Source: an uncultured Thiodictyon sp. (GTDB lineage: Bacteria > Pseudomonadota > Gammaproteobacteria > Chromatiales > Chromatiaceae). Taken from it: 64,000 bases of DNA. Positions within the stretch are counted from its first letter, which is position 1; each line of letters begins with the position of its first letter. Location: NCBI RefSeq assembly GCF_903946935.1, contig NZ_CAJAXH010000008.1, positions 34,368 to 98,367 of the forward strand, read 5' to 3'. Positions 16,859-26,708 of this stretch are shown here, in pieces. The translations under genes and the position numbers were made by a program. The notes beneath the pieces are model-generated. The model did no database searches. It worked only from the letters and a program-made list of their open reading frames with translations, and was not told where the DNA came from.

Positions 16859-18920
16859 ACTGCACTTTCTAAGACCCCAGTGGTTCTTGGCACTGGCGCC
16901 CCTGCTGTTGCTCCTGCTCGGGCTGTGGCGTAGCGAGGGCACGGCCAATGCGTGGCGCGGACTGGTGGATGTACACCTGCTGCCGCACCTGCTGGTGGGC
17001 GAGGCGGGCCGGCCGCGCCGCCTGCCGCTCATCCTGCTGGCACTGGCCTGGCTGATCGGGGCGATCGCCCTGGCCGGCCCGGTCTACGAGCGACTGCTGC
17101 AGCCGGTCTTTTCAACCACGACGAAGCGGGTGATCCTGCTCGATCTCTCGCCCAGCATGAATGCCACCGACGTGGCGCCCTCGCGCCTGGCGCGGGCGCG
17201 CTTCGAGGTCCTGGACCTGCTCAACGCCACCCACGAGGGCCAGGTGGCGCTGATCGCCTTCGGCCCGGAGCCCTTCATCGTCTCGCCGCTGACCGGTGAC
17301 GCCCGGACCATTGCCGATCAGGTCCAGCGACTCGCCACCGACCTGCTCCCGATCCAGGGTCCCCGGCATACTGACCGGGCACTGGCGATGGCCGGCGACT
17401 TGCTGACCCAGGCCGGTGGGGGTGGCGGTGAGGCGATCCTAATCACCGATGGCGTGGGCGATGACAGCGGGGCCGGCCAGCGCGCCGACGCCGCCGCCCG
17501 GGCCCTGGCCGCACAGGGCGATCGACTCTCGGTGCTGGGTGTCGGGACTACCCAGGGGGCGCCGGTGCCGGGCGCCGACGGGGGCTTTGCCGCCGGGCGC
17601 GGCGGCGCCATCGCGATGTCCCGGCTCGAACGCGGCGCATTGGAGAGGCTGGCGCGGGCCGGCAACGGCCGCTATGTGGACTTCGACCCGGGGGAGCGGG
17701 ACACCAAGTCGCTCATCGCCGGCTCACCGCGGGCCGCCACCACCGGGACCGGCATGGTCGAACAAAAGGGCCTGGTTGCCGACCAGTGGCGGGAGGAGGG
17801 TCCATGGTTGCTGCTCGTCCTGCTGCCCATCGCGGCGCTGGCTTTCAGACGCGGCTGGTGGCTGCCGGTCCTGGCGCTAGCCCTGGTGTTGCCGCCAAGC
17901 CCGGGTTGGGCCTTCGGCTGGGATGACCTGTGGCAGCGGCCGGACCAGCAGGCGGCGAGCCGGCTCGCCGCCGGCGATGCCGCCGCGGCGGCGGCCCGTT
18001 TCCAGGACCGGGACTGGCGCGCCGCCGCCCGCTATCGCAGCGGGGACTATGCGGCGGCCGTGGCCGACCTGGCCGGCGCCCGCGGGCCGGACGCCGACTA
18101 CAATCGCGCCAACGCCTTGGCCCGCCAGGGCCGGCTGGACGAGGCCATCGCCGGCTACGAGCAGGCCCTCAAGCAGGCCCCGGACGACGCGGACGCCCGC
18201 GCCAACCTGGAGCTCGTCAAGCAGTTGCGGGATCAAAAGAAACAGGACGAGCGCAAAGACCAACCGGGCGACCAGGGGCAACAGGGGCAACAGGGACAGG
18301 ACAAGAAGGACCAGAAAGACCAGAAGGACCAAGAAGACCAGAAGGGGAAACAGTCGCAAGACGGCCAGAAGGATCAGAAAGATCAAAATGACCAGGGCGG
18401 CAAACAGAATCAAGGCGGCGGTGCGGACCAACAGACGTCCGGCGCCGATCAATCCGGCGCCCAGGGTCAGGACCAACAGACCGGGAAGGGTGCGCCACCC
18501 GAGTCCAAGCCCAAGCCCGAGTCAGGCGGCAAGACCGCCGACGGCAAGCAGGCCAAGGACTCGGACAAGGATAAGGACACCCAAAATGCACAGGGTTCAG
18601 CGGCCGGTCAGACCGGTAAGGCACCGCCACCCAAGCCCGGCGACCTGGGTCAGCAGGAGCCTGCGATCGACTTGCCCGACGCCAAGCCGTCGGCTGACCA
18701 ACCGGCGGGGCCGACCGGCCCGGCCAAAGAAGGAAAGCCGGATGACCGCCCACCCACCGACAAGGCCGCCAGCGCCGGTACCGCCGACCTGAGCCCGGAG
18801 CAACGCGAGCAACAGCAGGCCATGGAGGCGCAGTTGCGGCGCGTCCCCGACGATCCCGCCGGCCTGCTGCGCCAGCGCTTCCTGCTGCAACAACTGCGCC
18901 GCGAGGGGCGGTTGCAGTGA
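16848..18920 (+). CDS. BatB-BatC fusion: vWA domain, TPR repeats and a long charged low-complexity tail
   Basis: A 690-residue protein joining two functions that are separate genes in many bacteria. Residues ~10-75 hold two membrane helices; the vWA domain follows with DLSPSMN (MIDAS) and ITDGVGDD; another two helices lie near 315-350. TPR-like helices around 395-455 include DYNRANALARQGRLDEAIAGYEQAL. From about residue 459 comes a ~200-residue tail dominated by K, D, Q and G, with many KDQ units, then a short conserved C-terminal helix (REQQQAMEAQLRRVPDDPAG) typical of this family. The start overlaps batA by 11 bp. The tail is probably periplasmic and disordered. Confidence 0.88.
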   Translation: MPPELHFLRPQWFLALAPLLLLLLGLWRSEGTANAWRGLVDVHLLPHLLVGEAGRPRRLPLILLALAWLIGAIALAGPVYERLLQPVFSTTTKRVILLDLSPSMNATDVAPSRLARARFEVLDLLNATHEGQVALIAFGPEPFIVSPLTGDARTIADQVQRLATDLLPIQGPRHTDRALAMAGDLLTQAGGGGGEAILITDGVGDDSGAGQRADAAARALAAQGDRLSVLGVGTTQGAPVPGADGGFAAGRGGAIAMSRLERGALERLARAGNGRYVDFDPGERDTKSLIAGSPRAATTGTGMVEQKGLVADQWREEGPWLLLVLLPIAALAFRRGWWLPVLALALVLPPSPGWAFGWDDLWQRPDQQAASRLAAGDAAAAAARFQDRDWRAAARYRSGDYAAAVADLAGARGPDADYNRANALARQGRLDEAIAGYEQALKQAPDDADARANLELVKQLRDQKKQDERKDQPGDQGQQGQQGQDKKDQKDQKDQEDQKGKQSQDGQKDQKDQNDQGGKQNQGGGADQQTSGADQSGAQGQDQQTGKGAPPESKPKPESGGKTADGKQAKDSDKDKDTQNAQGSAAGQTGKAPPPKPGDLGQQEPAIDLPDAKPSADQPAGPTGPAKEGKPDDRPPTDKAASAGTADLSPEQREQQQAMEAQLRRVPDDPAGLLRQRFLLQQLRREGRLQ

Positions 18921-20761
18921 GTTTGCCAATCTCGATCTACACAGGCGCGACCCCTATGCCGAGTCTCAAGCACCGCCAGCCGCTAATCTCCCGGCTCATT
19001 CTGTTGGCACTCCTGCTGCTCGCCGTCCCGCTCGCCCGGGCGGATGGATTCAGCGCCGAATTGGACCGGAACCGGATCGGCGCCAACGAGACCCTAACCC
19101 TGCACCTCAGCGCCGAGGGCCAATCCGCGGATGACCCGGACCTGAGCCCGTTGAGCAAGGACTTCGAGGTCTTGGGCCAGTCCAGCGGCAGCCGGGTGAA
19201 CATCGTGAACGGGGCCATGAGCCAGACCCGGGAGTGGACCCTGGAACTAGCCCCACGGCGCACCGGCACGCTGGAGGTCCCCCCGCTCACGCAGGGCGGT
19301 CGGCAGAGCAAGGCGCTCAAGGTGGAGGTGGTACCGGCGGATCAGGCCAACGCGGGCCAGGCGCCCAAGCCGATCTTCGTCGATACCCAGATCGAGGCCG
19401 CCAAGCCCTATGTCCAGCAGCCCTTCATCTATCGGGTGCGGGTGCTGTTTCGGGAGCAGCCGCGGCGCGCGGTCCTGGGCGACCCCGCAGTGGAGGGGGC
19501 CACCCTGGAGCGGCAGGGGGATGACAAGAATTACACGGAAGAGGTCGACGGCCAGCGCTACAGCGTGGTCGAGCGGCGCTACCGGGTGGTGGCGCAACGC
19601 AGCGGCGCGCTCACCATCGGCGGGCCGCGGCTGGAGGCACTGATGCCGGACGCCCGGGCGGCGCGCCGCAGCCCCTTCGCTGACTTCGGCGACTTCGGGC
19701 CGGGCTTCCCCAACCTGCTGGACCAGACGGCCGGGCGCCGGGTGATCGAGCGCGGTCCCGATCGCACCATCCAGATCCGGCCCCAGCCCGACATCGGCGC
19801 CGCCGCCTGGCTGCCGGCCGAGTCGGTGCAGCTCTCAGACGAGTGGACCCCAACCCCACCGCGCTGGCGAGTCGGCGAGCCAGTCACCCGGACCCTGGCG
19901 ATCACCGCCCGTGGCACCAGTGCGGCCCAGTTGCCGACCCTGGACCCCGGCACACCGGCCGGCGCCAAGGTCTATCCCGAGCCACCCAAGCTGGAAGACG
20001 TCCCGGGCCCGACCCTCACCGCGCTCAAGACCCTGAAGCTCGCGCTGGTCCCGACCCGCGCCGGGGCACTCACCCTGCCGGAGATTCGACTCGACTGGTG
20101 GGACACCACCACCGACCAGGCGCGCGTGGCGGTCATCCCCGCACGCACGGTCCAGGTCGCACCGGGCGACAACGCGGTCGCCGAACCGCCGCGGCCGGCC
20201 ACCACGGCCCCCACCGCGGCGCCCGTACCTGAGCCCGCGGCGCCGCAGGGCGACGCGGCGGCGACTGAAACCAAGACGGCGGCCGGCAGCGGACTCATCG
20301 CCGGGCTTCAGGCCCATGCACCCTGGTCCTGGCTGGCACTGTTCTTTGCACTCGCCTGGCTGCTGACCCTGGCCTGGGCGGTGCGCCGCCAAACAGGGGC
20401 CAGGGCGTCGAGCCCCAAGGCCGCCGCCCGCCAGGTCGAATCCATCCGTGCCGCCCGCACCCAGGCGCGCCAGGCGTGCAGCGCGGGCGATCTGCGCGCC
20501 GCCCGCACCGCCCTGCTCGCATGGGGCCAGGCGCGCTGGCCGCAGCACCCGCCGGGCGGTCTGGGCGAGCTCGGCGAGCGCCTGGGTCCGGCCGCCGGCG
20601 GCCTGCTTGAGGCGATCGATCGGGCCATCTACGCCCCGGCCGGACAGGACTGGGACGGCACCGCCGCCTGGCAGGTCCTGGAACCCGCCCTGTTGGCGCA
20701 GGAGCGCACCGATGCGTCAGCGGGCACCGATCCGCTGCCGAACCTCTACCCAGGGAGCTAG
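18917..20761 (+). CDS. BatD-type protein (oxygen tolerance family)
   Basis: A 614-residue protein with an N-terminal signal peptide (SRLILLALLLLAVPLARA), a large periplasmic region of immunoglobulin-like beta domains, one C-terminal membrane helix around residues 465-490, and a cytoplasmic helical tail. Motifs VDTQIEAAKPYVQQPFIYRV and the final GGLGELGERLG region match BatD. It begins with GTG at 18917 overlapping the preceding TGA by 4 bp; an ATG at 18956, nearer the signal peptide, is an alternative. It closes a four-gene overlapping operon. Confidence 0.87.
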   Translation: MSLPISIYTGATPMPSLKHRQPLISRLILLALLLLAVPLARADGFSAELDRNRIGANETLTLHLSAEGQSADDPDLSPLSKDFEVLGQSSGSRVNIVNGAMSQTREWTLELAPRRTGTLEVPPLTQGGRQSKALKVEVVPADQANAGQAPKPIFVDTQIEAAKPYVQQPFIYRVRVLFREQPRRAVLGDPAVEGATLERQGDDKNYTEEVDGQRYSVVERRYRVVAQRSGALTIGGPRLEALMPDARAARRSPFADFGDFGPGFPNLLDQTAGRRVIERGPDRTIQIRPQPDIGAAAWLPAESVQLSDEWTPTPPRWRVGEPVTRTLAITARGTSAAQLPTLDPGTPAGAKVYPEPPKLEDVPGPTLTALKTLKLALVPTRAGALTLPEIRLDWWDTTTDQARVAVIPARTVQVAPGDNAVAEPPRPATTAPTAAPVPEPAAPQGDAAATETKTAAGSGLIAGLQAHAPWSWLALFFALAWLLTLAWAVRRQTGARASSPKAAARQVESIRAARTQARQACSAGDLRAARTALLAWGQARWPQHPPGGLGELGERLGPAAGGLLEAIDRAIYAPAGQDWDGTAAWQVLEPALLAQERTDASAGTDPLPNLYPGS

Positions 20762-20770
20762 CCCGGATAT

Positions 20771-20894
20771 CTCACGCCAAGGCGCCAAGCTCGCCAAGAT
20801 TTTTCAAAACGTTATCGGCGTTCAGCAACGCACCCTCCGGGTGATGCCGATGCTGCGGACATCTCTTTGTTTCTTCTTGGCGTCTTGGCGTGAG
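20771..20894. repeat. CGCCAAG-type inverted-repeat element, copy B
   Basis: Left arm CTCACGCCAAGGCGCCAAGC, then TCGCCAAG; right arm with TTCTTGGCGTCTTGGCGTGAG. The flank after the right arm (CAATTCCCGGG) is also found after copy D at 44967, so the conserved unit extends beyond the arms. A degenerate extra half follows near 20930-20956. It lies between the convergent batD and ruvA genes. Confidence 0.85.
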
Positions 20895-20974
20895 CAATTC
20901 CCGGGCTTCGGATAACACACTGGAAAACTTGGTAAGTTTTGCGAGCTTGGTGTGAAACTCGCGAGAAATCCGGG

Positions 20975-21595
20975 TTAGGTGGGGTTCACCGCGCGCAGGG
21001 CGGCGCGGATGATTTCTTCCGAGGGCCGGGCGCCGTCGTCGGCTGCACGGGCCATGCGGTTGGCATCGGCCTGCTTGTAGCCGAGCGCGATCAGTGCGCT
21101 GACGGCGTCGGCCAGGGCGCCGGGGGGACTACCGGGAACCGCGCCGGCGCCGACCGCGCCGGGGGCTGACACGGTGGCGAAGCCAGCGCCGACCCCGTCG
21201 AGGCGGTCGCGCAGTTCCACCACCAGGCGCTGCGCGGTCTTGGTGCCGATCCCGGGGACGCGGGTGAGTGCGGTGATGTCCTCCTGCTCCACGCACTGGA
21301 CGAAGCGCGCGGCGTCCATACCGGAGAGGATGGCCAGCCCGATGCGGGCGCCGATTCCGCTCACCTTGAGCAGCGCGCGGAAGAGGTCGCGGTCACGCAC
21401 CCGGGCGAAGCCGTAGAGGCAGTGGGCGTCCTCGCGCACCACCAGATGGGTCACGAGGGTCACGGTGTCGCCCACCGGGGGCAGTTCGTAGAAGGTGGAC
21501 ATGGGCGCCTCCAGCTCGTAGCCGACGCCGTTCACATCCAGCAGCAGGTGGGGCGGCTGCTTAACGAGGATCTGACCCCGCAGGCGCCCGATCAT
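20975..21595 (-). CDS. ruvA: Holliday junction DNA helicase subunit RuvA
   Basis: RuvA binds four-way junctions and loads the RuvB motor for branch migration. The 206 residues include the N-terminal OB fold from MIGRLRGQIL, the two helix-hairpin-helix motifs (LLKVSGIGARIGLAIL and LTRVPGIGTKTAQRLV) and a C-terminal domain (DAVSALIALGY) that contacts RuvB. The ATG at 21595 is the universal RuvA start and overlaps ruvC by 4 bp; an upstream frame start at 21841 lies within ruvC. ruvB, which normally follows, is absent and must be elsewhere. Confidence 0.97.
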   Translation of the reverse strand: MIGRLRGQILVKQPPHLLLDVNGVGYELEAPMSTFYELPPVGDTVTLVTHLVVREDAHCLYGFARVRDRDLFRALLKVSGIGARIGLAILSGMDAARFVQCVEQEDITALTRVPGIGTKTAQRLVVELRDRLDGVGAGFATVSAPGAVGAGAVPGSPPGALADAVSALIALGYKQADANRMARAADDGARPSEEIIRAALRAVNPT

Positions 21596-22134
21596 GGCCG
21601 CCAGTCCCGCCAGGAGGCCGCAGCCCGTTTGCGCGCCGGGATGCCCATCGAATGGGCGTGACACAGTGCGATGGCCAGTGCATCGGCCTCGTCCTCGCCC
21701 GGTTCGTCGGGTAGCGTCAGCAGGACCCTCACCATGTGCTGCACCTGGGACTTCTCCGCGGCGCCGGTGCCGACCACCGCGAGCTTGACGGTCTTGGGGC
21801 TGTATTCGTGTACCGTCACCCCGCCCTTCAAGCCGGCGCACAGGACGGCGCCGCGCGCCTGCCCGAGCTTGAGCGCGGCCGCGGGGTCGCGGGCGAAGAT
21901 CAGTTGTTCGACCGCCATGTCGTGGGGTCGATGCTCGGTGACGATCGCCACGACCCGGTCGAAGATCAGCCCCAGCCGCGCCGGCCAGGGCTCGCCACCC
22001 ACGCGGATACAGCCGCTCACCACGCGCCGACTGCGGTGACCGTCGGTATCGATGACGGCGAAGCCGGTGTTGCGGGAACCGGGGTCGATGCCCAGGATGC
22101 GGTGCCGCAGGGTCTCCGCTGGGGGGATGGGCAC
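21592..22134 (-). CDS. ruvC: Crossover junction endodeoxyribonuclease RuvC
   Basis: RuvC resolves Holliday junctions by paired nicks. The four acidic catalytic residues are D17, E76, D148 and D151, exactly the E. coli set D7/E66/D138/D141 shifted by ten residues. The fold starts with LGIDPGSRNTGF. GTG at 22134 is used; a start a few codons later is possible since the first ten residues are extra relative to E. coli. It lies 30 bp after yebC and overlaps ruvA. Confidence 0.97.
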   Translation of the reverse strand: MPIPPAETLRHRILGIDPGSRNTGFAVIDTDGHRSRRVVSGCIRVGGEPWPARLGLIFDRVVAIVTEHRPHDMAVEQLIFARDPAAALKLGQARGAVLCAGLKGGVTVHEYSPKTVKLAVVGTGAAEKSQVQHMVRVLLTLPDEPGEDEADALAIALCHAHSMGIPARKRAAASWRDWRP

Positions 22135-22164
22135 GCTAGGCTTCAGCCAATCCCACGCGTTTCA

Positions 22165-22914
22165 TTAGCCATCGATGGTCGCCATGATCTCGTCTGAGAT
22201 GTCGGCGTTGTGGTAGACCGCCTGCACGTCGTCACAGTCCTCCAGTACATCCACCATCTTGAGCATCCGCTCGGCCGTCTCCCGGTCCAGCTCGGCGCTG
22301 GTGGAGCAATTGAAGGTCACCTCGCCCACCTCGGTATCGAGCCCGGCCTTGGTCAGTGCATCCTTCACCGCGGTGAACTCGTCCGGATCGGTGATGACGT
22401 CGATGGAGCCGTCGTCGTTGACCACGACATCCTGGGCGCCGGACTCCAAGGCCGCCTCCATCACCCGATCTTCGCTGGTGCCGGGCTGGAAGCTGATCAC
22501 CCCCTGCTTGGTGAAGAGATAGCCGACCGAGCCGTCGGTCCCCAGGTTGCCCCCGTGCTTGGTGAAGGCGTGACGGACCTCGCCGGCGGTGCGGTTGCGG
22601 TTGTCGGTCATGCAGTCGACCATCACCGCCACACCGCCCGGGCCGTAGCCCTCGTAGCGGATCTCCTCGTAGTCCTCACCCTCGGCCGGGCCGCTACCAC
22701 GCTTGATGGCACGCTCCACCGTGTCGCGCGGCATGTTGGCCTGGAAGGCCTTGTCTACGGCCAGGCGCAGGCGCGGGTTGCAGCCTGGGTCGCCACCGCC
22801 GGAGCGCGACGCGACCGTGACCTCCCGGATCAGCTTGGTCCAAACCTTGCCGCGGGTCTTGTCCTGGGCGGACTTGCGATGCTTGATGTTGGCCCACTTG
22901 CTATGCCCGGCCAT
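22165..22914 (-). CDS. yebC: YebC/PmpR family translational/transcriptional regulator
   Basis: A 249-residue YebC/PmpR/TACO1 family protein. It starts with the invariant [14 protein letters not shown] and carries [13 protein letters not shown] and [10 protein letters not shown]. Members have been described as DNA-binding regulators and, more recently, as ribosome-associated factors that relieve stalling at proline stretches. The ATG at 22914 is chosen over a longer frame from 22986 and is preceded by AGGAGTT. It heads the yebC-ruvC-ruvA operon. Confidence 0.95.
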   Translation of the reverse strand: MAGHSKWANIKHRKSAQDKTRGKVWTKLIREVTVASRSGGGDPGCNPRLRLAVDKAFQANMPRDTVERAIKRGSGPAEGEDYEEIRYEGYGPGGVAVMVDCMTDNRNRTAGEVRHAFTKHGGNLGTDGSVGYLFTKQGVISFQPGTSEDRVMEAALESGAQDVVVNDDGSIDVITDPDEFTAVKDALTKAGLDTEVGEVTFNCSTSAELDRETAERMLKMVDVLEDCDDVQAVYHNADISDEIMATIDG

Positions 22915-23141
22915 CGTTGAGAACTCCTGACGCTGATGCACCCGGACTAGACCGGGCGGTCTTGCCTTGTCACCGGCGCATCGCACCGCGCGACTGGCGG
23001 GGGTGCTTCAAGCCGGCCACGGCTGGAAAAGCCCGACATTCTAGCACCCACCGCCCGCCCTGCACCAAGCGCGGGTCGGACGGCCGCCCTGAAGCATGAG
23101 CGCACGGCCGGCCTTGGTCATATATAGCCGGAAACAATCGG

Positions 23142-23680
23142 TTGCGGTGCGCCGGGGCCAGCGCAGTTGACTGCGTCTTCAAGGCCCTGCTGGGGGCAGA
23201 GTCCAATCGTGACCTGCTGATCCATTTCCTCAACGCCGTCCTCGGCGCGGACCTGCCCCGCGCGATTACCGCGGTGGATATCCAGAACCCCTATAACGAG
23301 AAGGAATTCCTCGACGACAAGCTCACCGTCGTCGACGTCAAGGCCCGCGACGCGACCGGGCAGATGTATCAGGTCGAGGTCCAGCTGCTCAATCACCGCG
23401 ACCTGCCGGCGCGCATCCTCTGATGAGGCGAGCCATGAACACACTGAAGGCATTTTCCGAGAAAGAACACGCCTACCATGCGTACCAGGCGCGGCAAGAC
23501 TATCTGCGCGAACAGCAAAGCATTCAGCTCGAATTCGACGACCTGCGCGCGGAGGTCGAGCAGGCGCGGGCGGCCGTGGAGCAGGAGCGGGCCGCCAAGG
23601 ACGAAGCCTTGGCCGAGAACGAGCGGCTGAAGCGCTTGCTCGCCGACAAGCCGGCACCGTCCGACCCCGGGATGCGGTAG
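23142..23680 (+). pseudogene. Rpn-family recombination-promoting nuclease/putative transposase, internally deleted
   Basis: Two joined fragments of a PD-(D/E)XK transposase-like gene of the Rpn family. Bases 23142-23423 encode the N-terminal part with CVFKALLGAESNRDLLIHFL and the catalytic region VVDVKARD...VEVQ. A stop follows at 23421, and from 23432 the C-terminal part MNTLKAFSEKEHAYHAYQAR and a coiled coil continues to 23680. Intact members are around 300 residues and have a central region that is missing here, so this is a decayed copy. The gap 23681-23977 has no gene I can support. Confidence 0.75.
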
Positions 23681-23977
23681 AGATCTCGGCCTGTCGTCAA
23701 TTCCTGGTTCCGTAGAAAGCCCGGTCGAGTACGCGACGGGGAACGGTTTTCGGTTGGTTCCGCCGGGATGCGGTCCGCGCGGTGGAGCCTACCCCGCTTG
23801 CACCGACTCTGCTACGGCTTATTCCGCCAACGCCTCAAGAAAGCCCGGATTTCATGCAGCCTTACCGGAAGGACACGGACGCACCACAGGCCAGTTGCGC
23901 GATGGCCCCGGTGCAGTCAGGATTAGGCGTGGTGGTGATGGCCGCGCGGGCCGCGGTTCTGATGTGCATGTTCCCTG

Positions 23978-25701
23978 ATGAACGATGGTAACAGTCTCTC
24001 AATGGCAATGATGACACCGTTTCGAGCGGCGCCGAGTGTCCTGATCGCCATCCTGCTGGCGATCGGCCTGATGGTCGCCTTTGCGCTGGGCGCGCGCGCG
24101 GCGCCCGTCCTCCTGGTCTTGGGCTCGGGCCTGCTCGTCCTGCTTTGGCGGACTCAGGTCGCGGTGCGGGAGAATCTCGGGGCCTCCGCCGCGGAGGTTC
24201 GCGCGCGGATCGCCCGGCTTGGCAGCGGGGACTTCGCGTTGGATTCCCCGGTCCTCGGATATCGCAAGGAGAGCGTGATGGGCTGGCTGGAGGAAGCCCA
24301 AGGCGAGCTGATCGCGATCGAACAGGCGCGCCGTCAGACCGAGGAGCGGCAGCAGGTCAGTGAGGCACGGTGTCGTCTGCTGGCTGAGAACGCATCGGAT
24401 GTCATCTGGACCATGTCCCTGGACGGCCGGATCACCTACGTCAGTCCCTCGGTGGAGCGACTGCGCGGCTTCACCCCAACGGAGGCCAGCAGCAGCCGCT
24501 CGAGGAGATCCTGACGCCGGAGTCTCAGGCGATCACGCTGGACTATTTCTGGCGTTTGGCGTTTCTCCTCCAAGCCGGGCTCCCGCTGGAGCGGGTTCGC
24601 TACGAGCTCGAATATCGCTGCAAGGACGGTTCGACCATCTGGTGCGATGTCTACGTGTTGCCGGTTTGCACCGCGGACGGGATCCCGGTGGAATTGCTCG
24701 GGATGTCGCGGGACATCACCGCCGTGAAGAGGGCCGAAAGCGAGGCGAAGCGCAGCGAGCGGCGCCTGCGCAAGATGCTGGAGCATCTGCCGGTCGGCAT
24801 TGCGGTGGCGAGCTTGCAGCCGGACCAACGAATACTTCACCGCAACACCAAATTCGATCAGACCTTCGGCTGGACACCAGAGGAGATCCCAACCCACGAT
24901 GCTTGGTTCCTGCGCGCCTATCCGGACGCAGACTATCGCCGCGTCGTGCTCGATCAATGGGGCGCGGGGATCGCACGGGCAGTCGCGCAGCAGGGGCAGG
25001 TGACGCCGCACGAGTTTCGCGTGACGAGCCGGGACGGGACGGTCAAGGATATCGTCATCAGCGGCACGGTCCTCGACGACCGGCTGATCTGCTCTTTCGT
25101 CGATATCAGTGAGCGCAAGCGGTTCGAGGCGGAACTGGTCCAGGCGCGGGACGCGACGGAAACGGCAAATCGAGCGCTCCAGAAGGCCAACGCGGAGCTG
25201 CAACGACTCGCCGTCACGGACCGCCTCACCGGCGTTGGGAACCGGGCCTATTTCGAGGAGGCGGTCGCGGCAGAGATCGCGCGCGCCGCGCGTTACGGCG
25301 CACCATTGTCGCTCCTGTTGCTCGATATTGATCACTTCAAGGCGATCAACGACACCCATGGCCATCTCGTCGGTGACCAGGTATCGATCGAACTGACCGG
25401 TCGTCTCGGCCAGCATTTGCGCGAGGTCGACGTCCTGGCCCGTTGGGGCGGCGAGGAATTTGTGATTCCGATGCCTCACTGCGGGGCAATCCAGGCGCTG
25501 CATGCGGCGGAAAAGCTGCGCGCCCTGGTTGCGGACCGAACCTTCCCCGAGGTCGGCGCGGTCACCATGAGCATCGGCGTGGCCGAATACCAGCCTCATG
25601 AAAGGGATAACGCCTGGATCAAGCGGGTCGATGATGCACTCTACGCGGCCAAGTCCGGCGGCAGAAACCGCGTTTGTCTTTCCACTCGGGAGATTAGATG
25701 A
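23978..25701 (+). pseudogene. PAS-PAS-GGDEF diguanylate cyclase, split by one frameshift
   Basis: The gene would encode a membrane-anchored diguanylate cyclase making cyclic di-GMP. N-terminal residues 12-58 form two membrane helices, followed by a coiled coil and PAS domain 1 (LLAENASDVIWTMSLDGRIT). At about 24484-24488 the frame breaks: reading stops at 24514, while the adjoining frame resumes within the same PAS domain as QQPLEEILTPES and stays open to 25701 through PAS domain 2 and the GGDEF domain. One added base restores a single frame. The catalytic loop is GGEEF (active type), with an RxxD inhibitory site REVD five residues before it. So the enzyme is otherwise intact; the break may be a recent mutation or a sequencing error. 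Confidence 0.8.
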
Positions 25702-25855
25702 CCGTCTCGGGCACCGTCATGGGGTCAACTCACGAAACGGACAAGGTTAAGGGGCCAGGCTCGAGTCGCTCCCTGCGGCACTCCCCGGCCGGATACGCAG
25801 GGATCTGGGGCCGATGACGGGGCGAAATCAGCGAAATAAGCAGCTAAATCAGGGA

Positions 25856-26428
<573 letters not shown>

Positions 26429-26432
<4 letters not shown>

Positions 26433-26697
26433 GCGCAACGGCCCCGATCATGGACCTCGCGGTCCCGGCCTTGGTCTGGCTGCTGATGCTGGCGGTGGGT
26501 CTGGACCTGACGCCCGCGGACCTGGGACGGGTGCTGCGCTACCCCAGGACCGTGGCGCTCGCGACGCTGGGTCAGCTCGTGGCGCTCCCGGTCCTGGCCG
26601 CCATCCTGATCTGGACCCTCACCCGGGACCAACCACGGTTGCCGGGATCGTGCTGCTGGCCGCGAGCCCGGGCGGCCCACTCTCCAACACCTACAGC
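26429..26697 (+). pseudogene. Bile acid:sodium symporter family (BASS) N-terminal stub, frameshifted and truncated
   Basis: ATG at 26429 overlaps the stop of the preceding remnant. The first frame encodes a helix (DLAVPALVWLLMLAVGLDL) and the LRYPRTVALATLGQLVALPVLA region of BASS transporters. Near 26628 the frame shifts and the family motif GIVLLAASPGGPLSN continues in another frame. The gene ends abruptly where the suhB 3' end begins (26709), so about two thirds of a normal ~300-residue transporter is lost. Not functional. Confidence 0.65.
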
Positions 26698-26708
26698 TGT
26701 GGCATCCG

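Noticed and set aside
18220..18560. KDQ-coding stretch as a separate tandem DNA repeat
   Set aside because: It lies within the open BatB-BatC frame, and such charged tails are usual in this family; treated as part of the gene.
23782..23991. 69-codon frame before the PAS-GGDEF gene
   Set aside because: No ribosome binding site and no family match that I can name; kept as intergenic.
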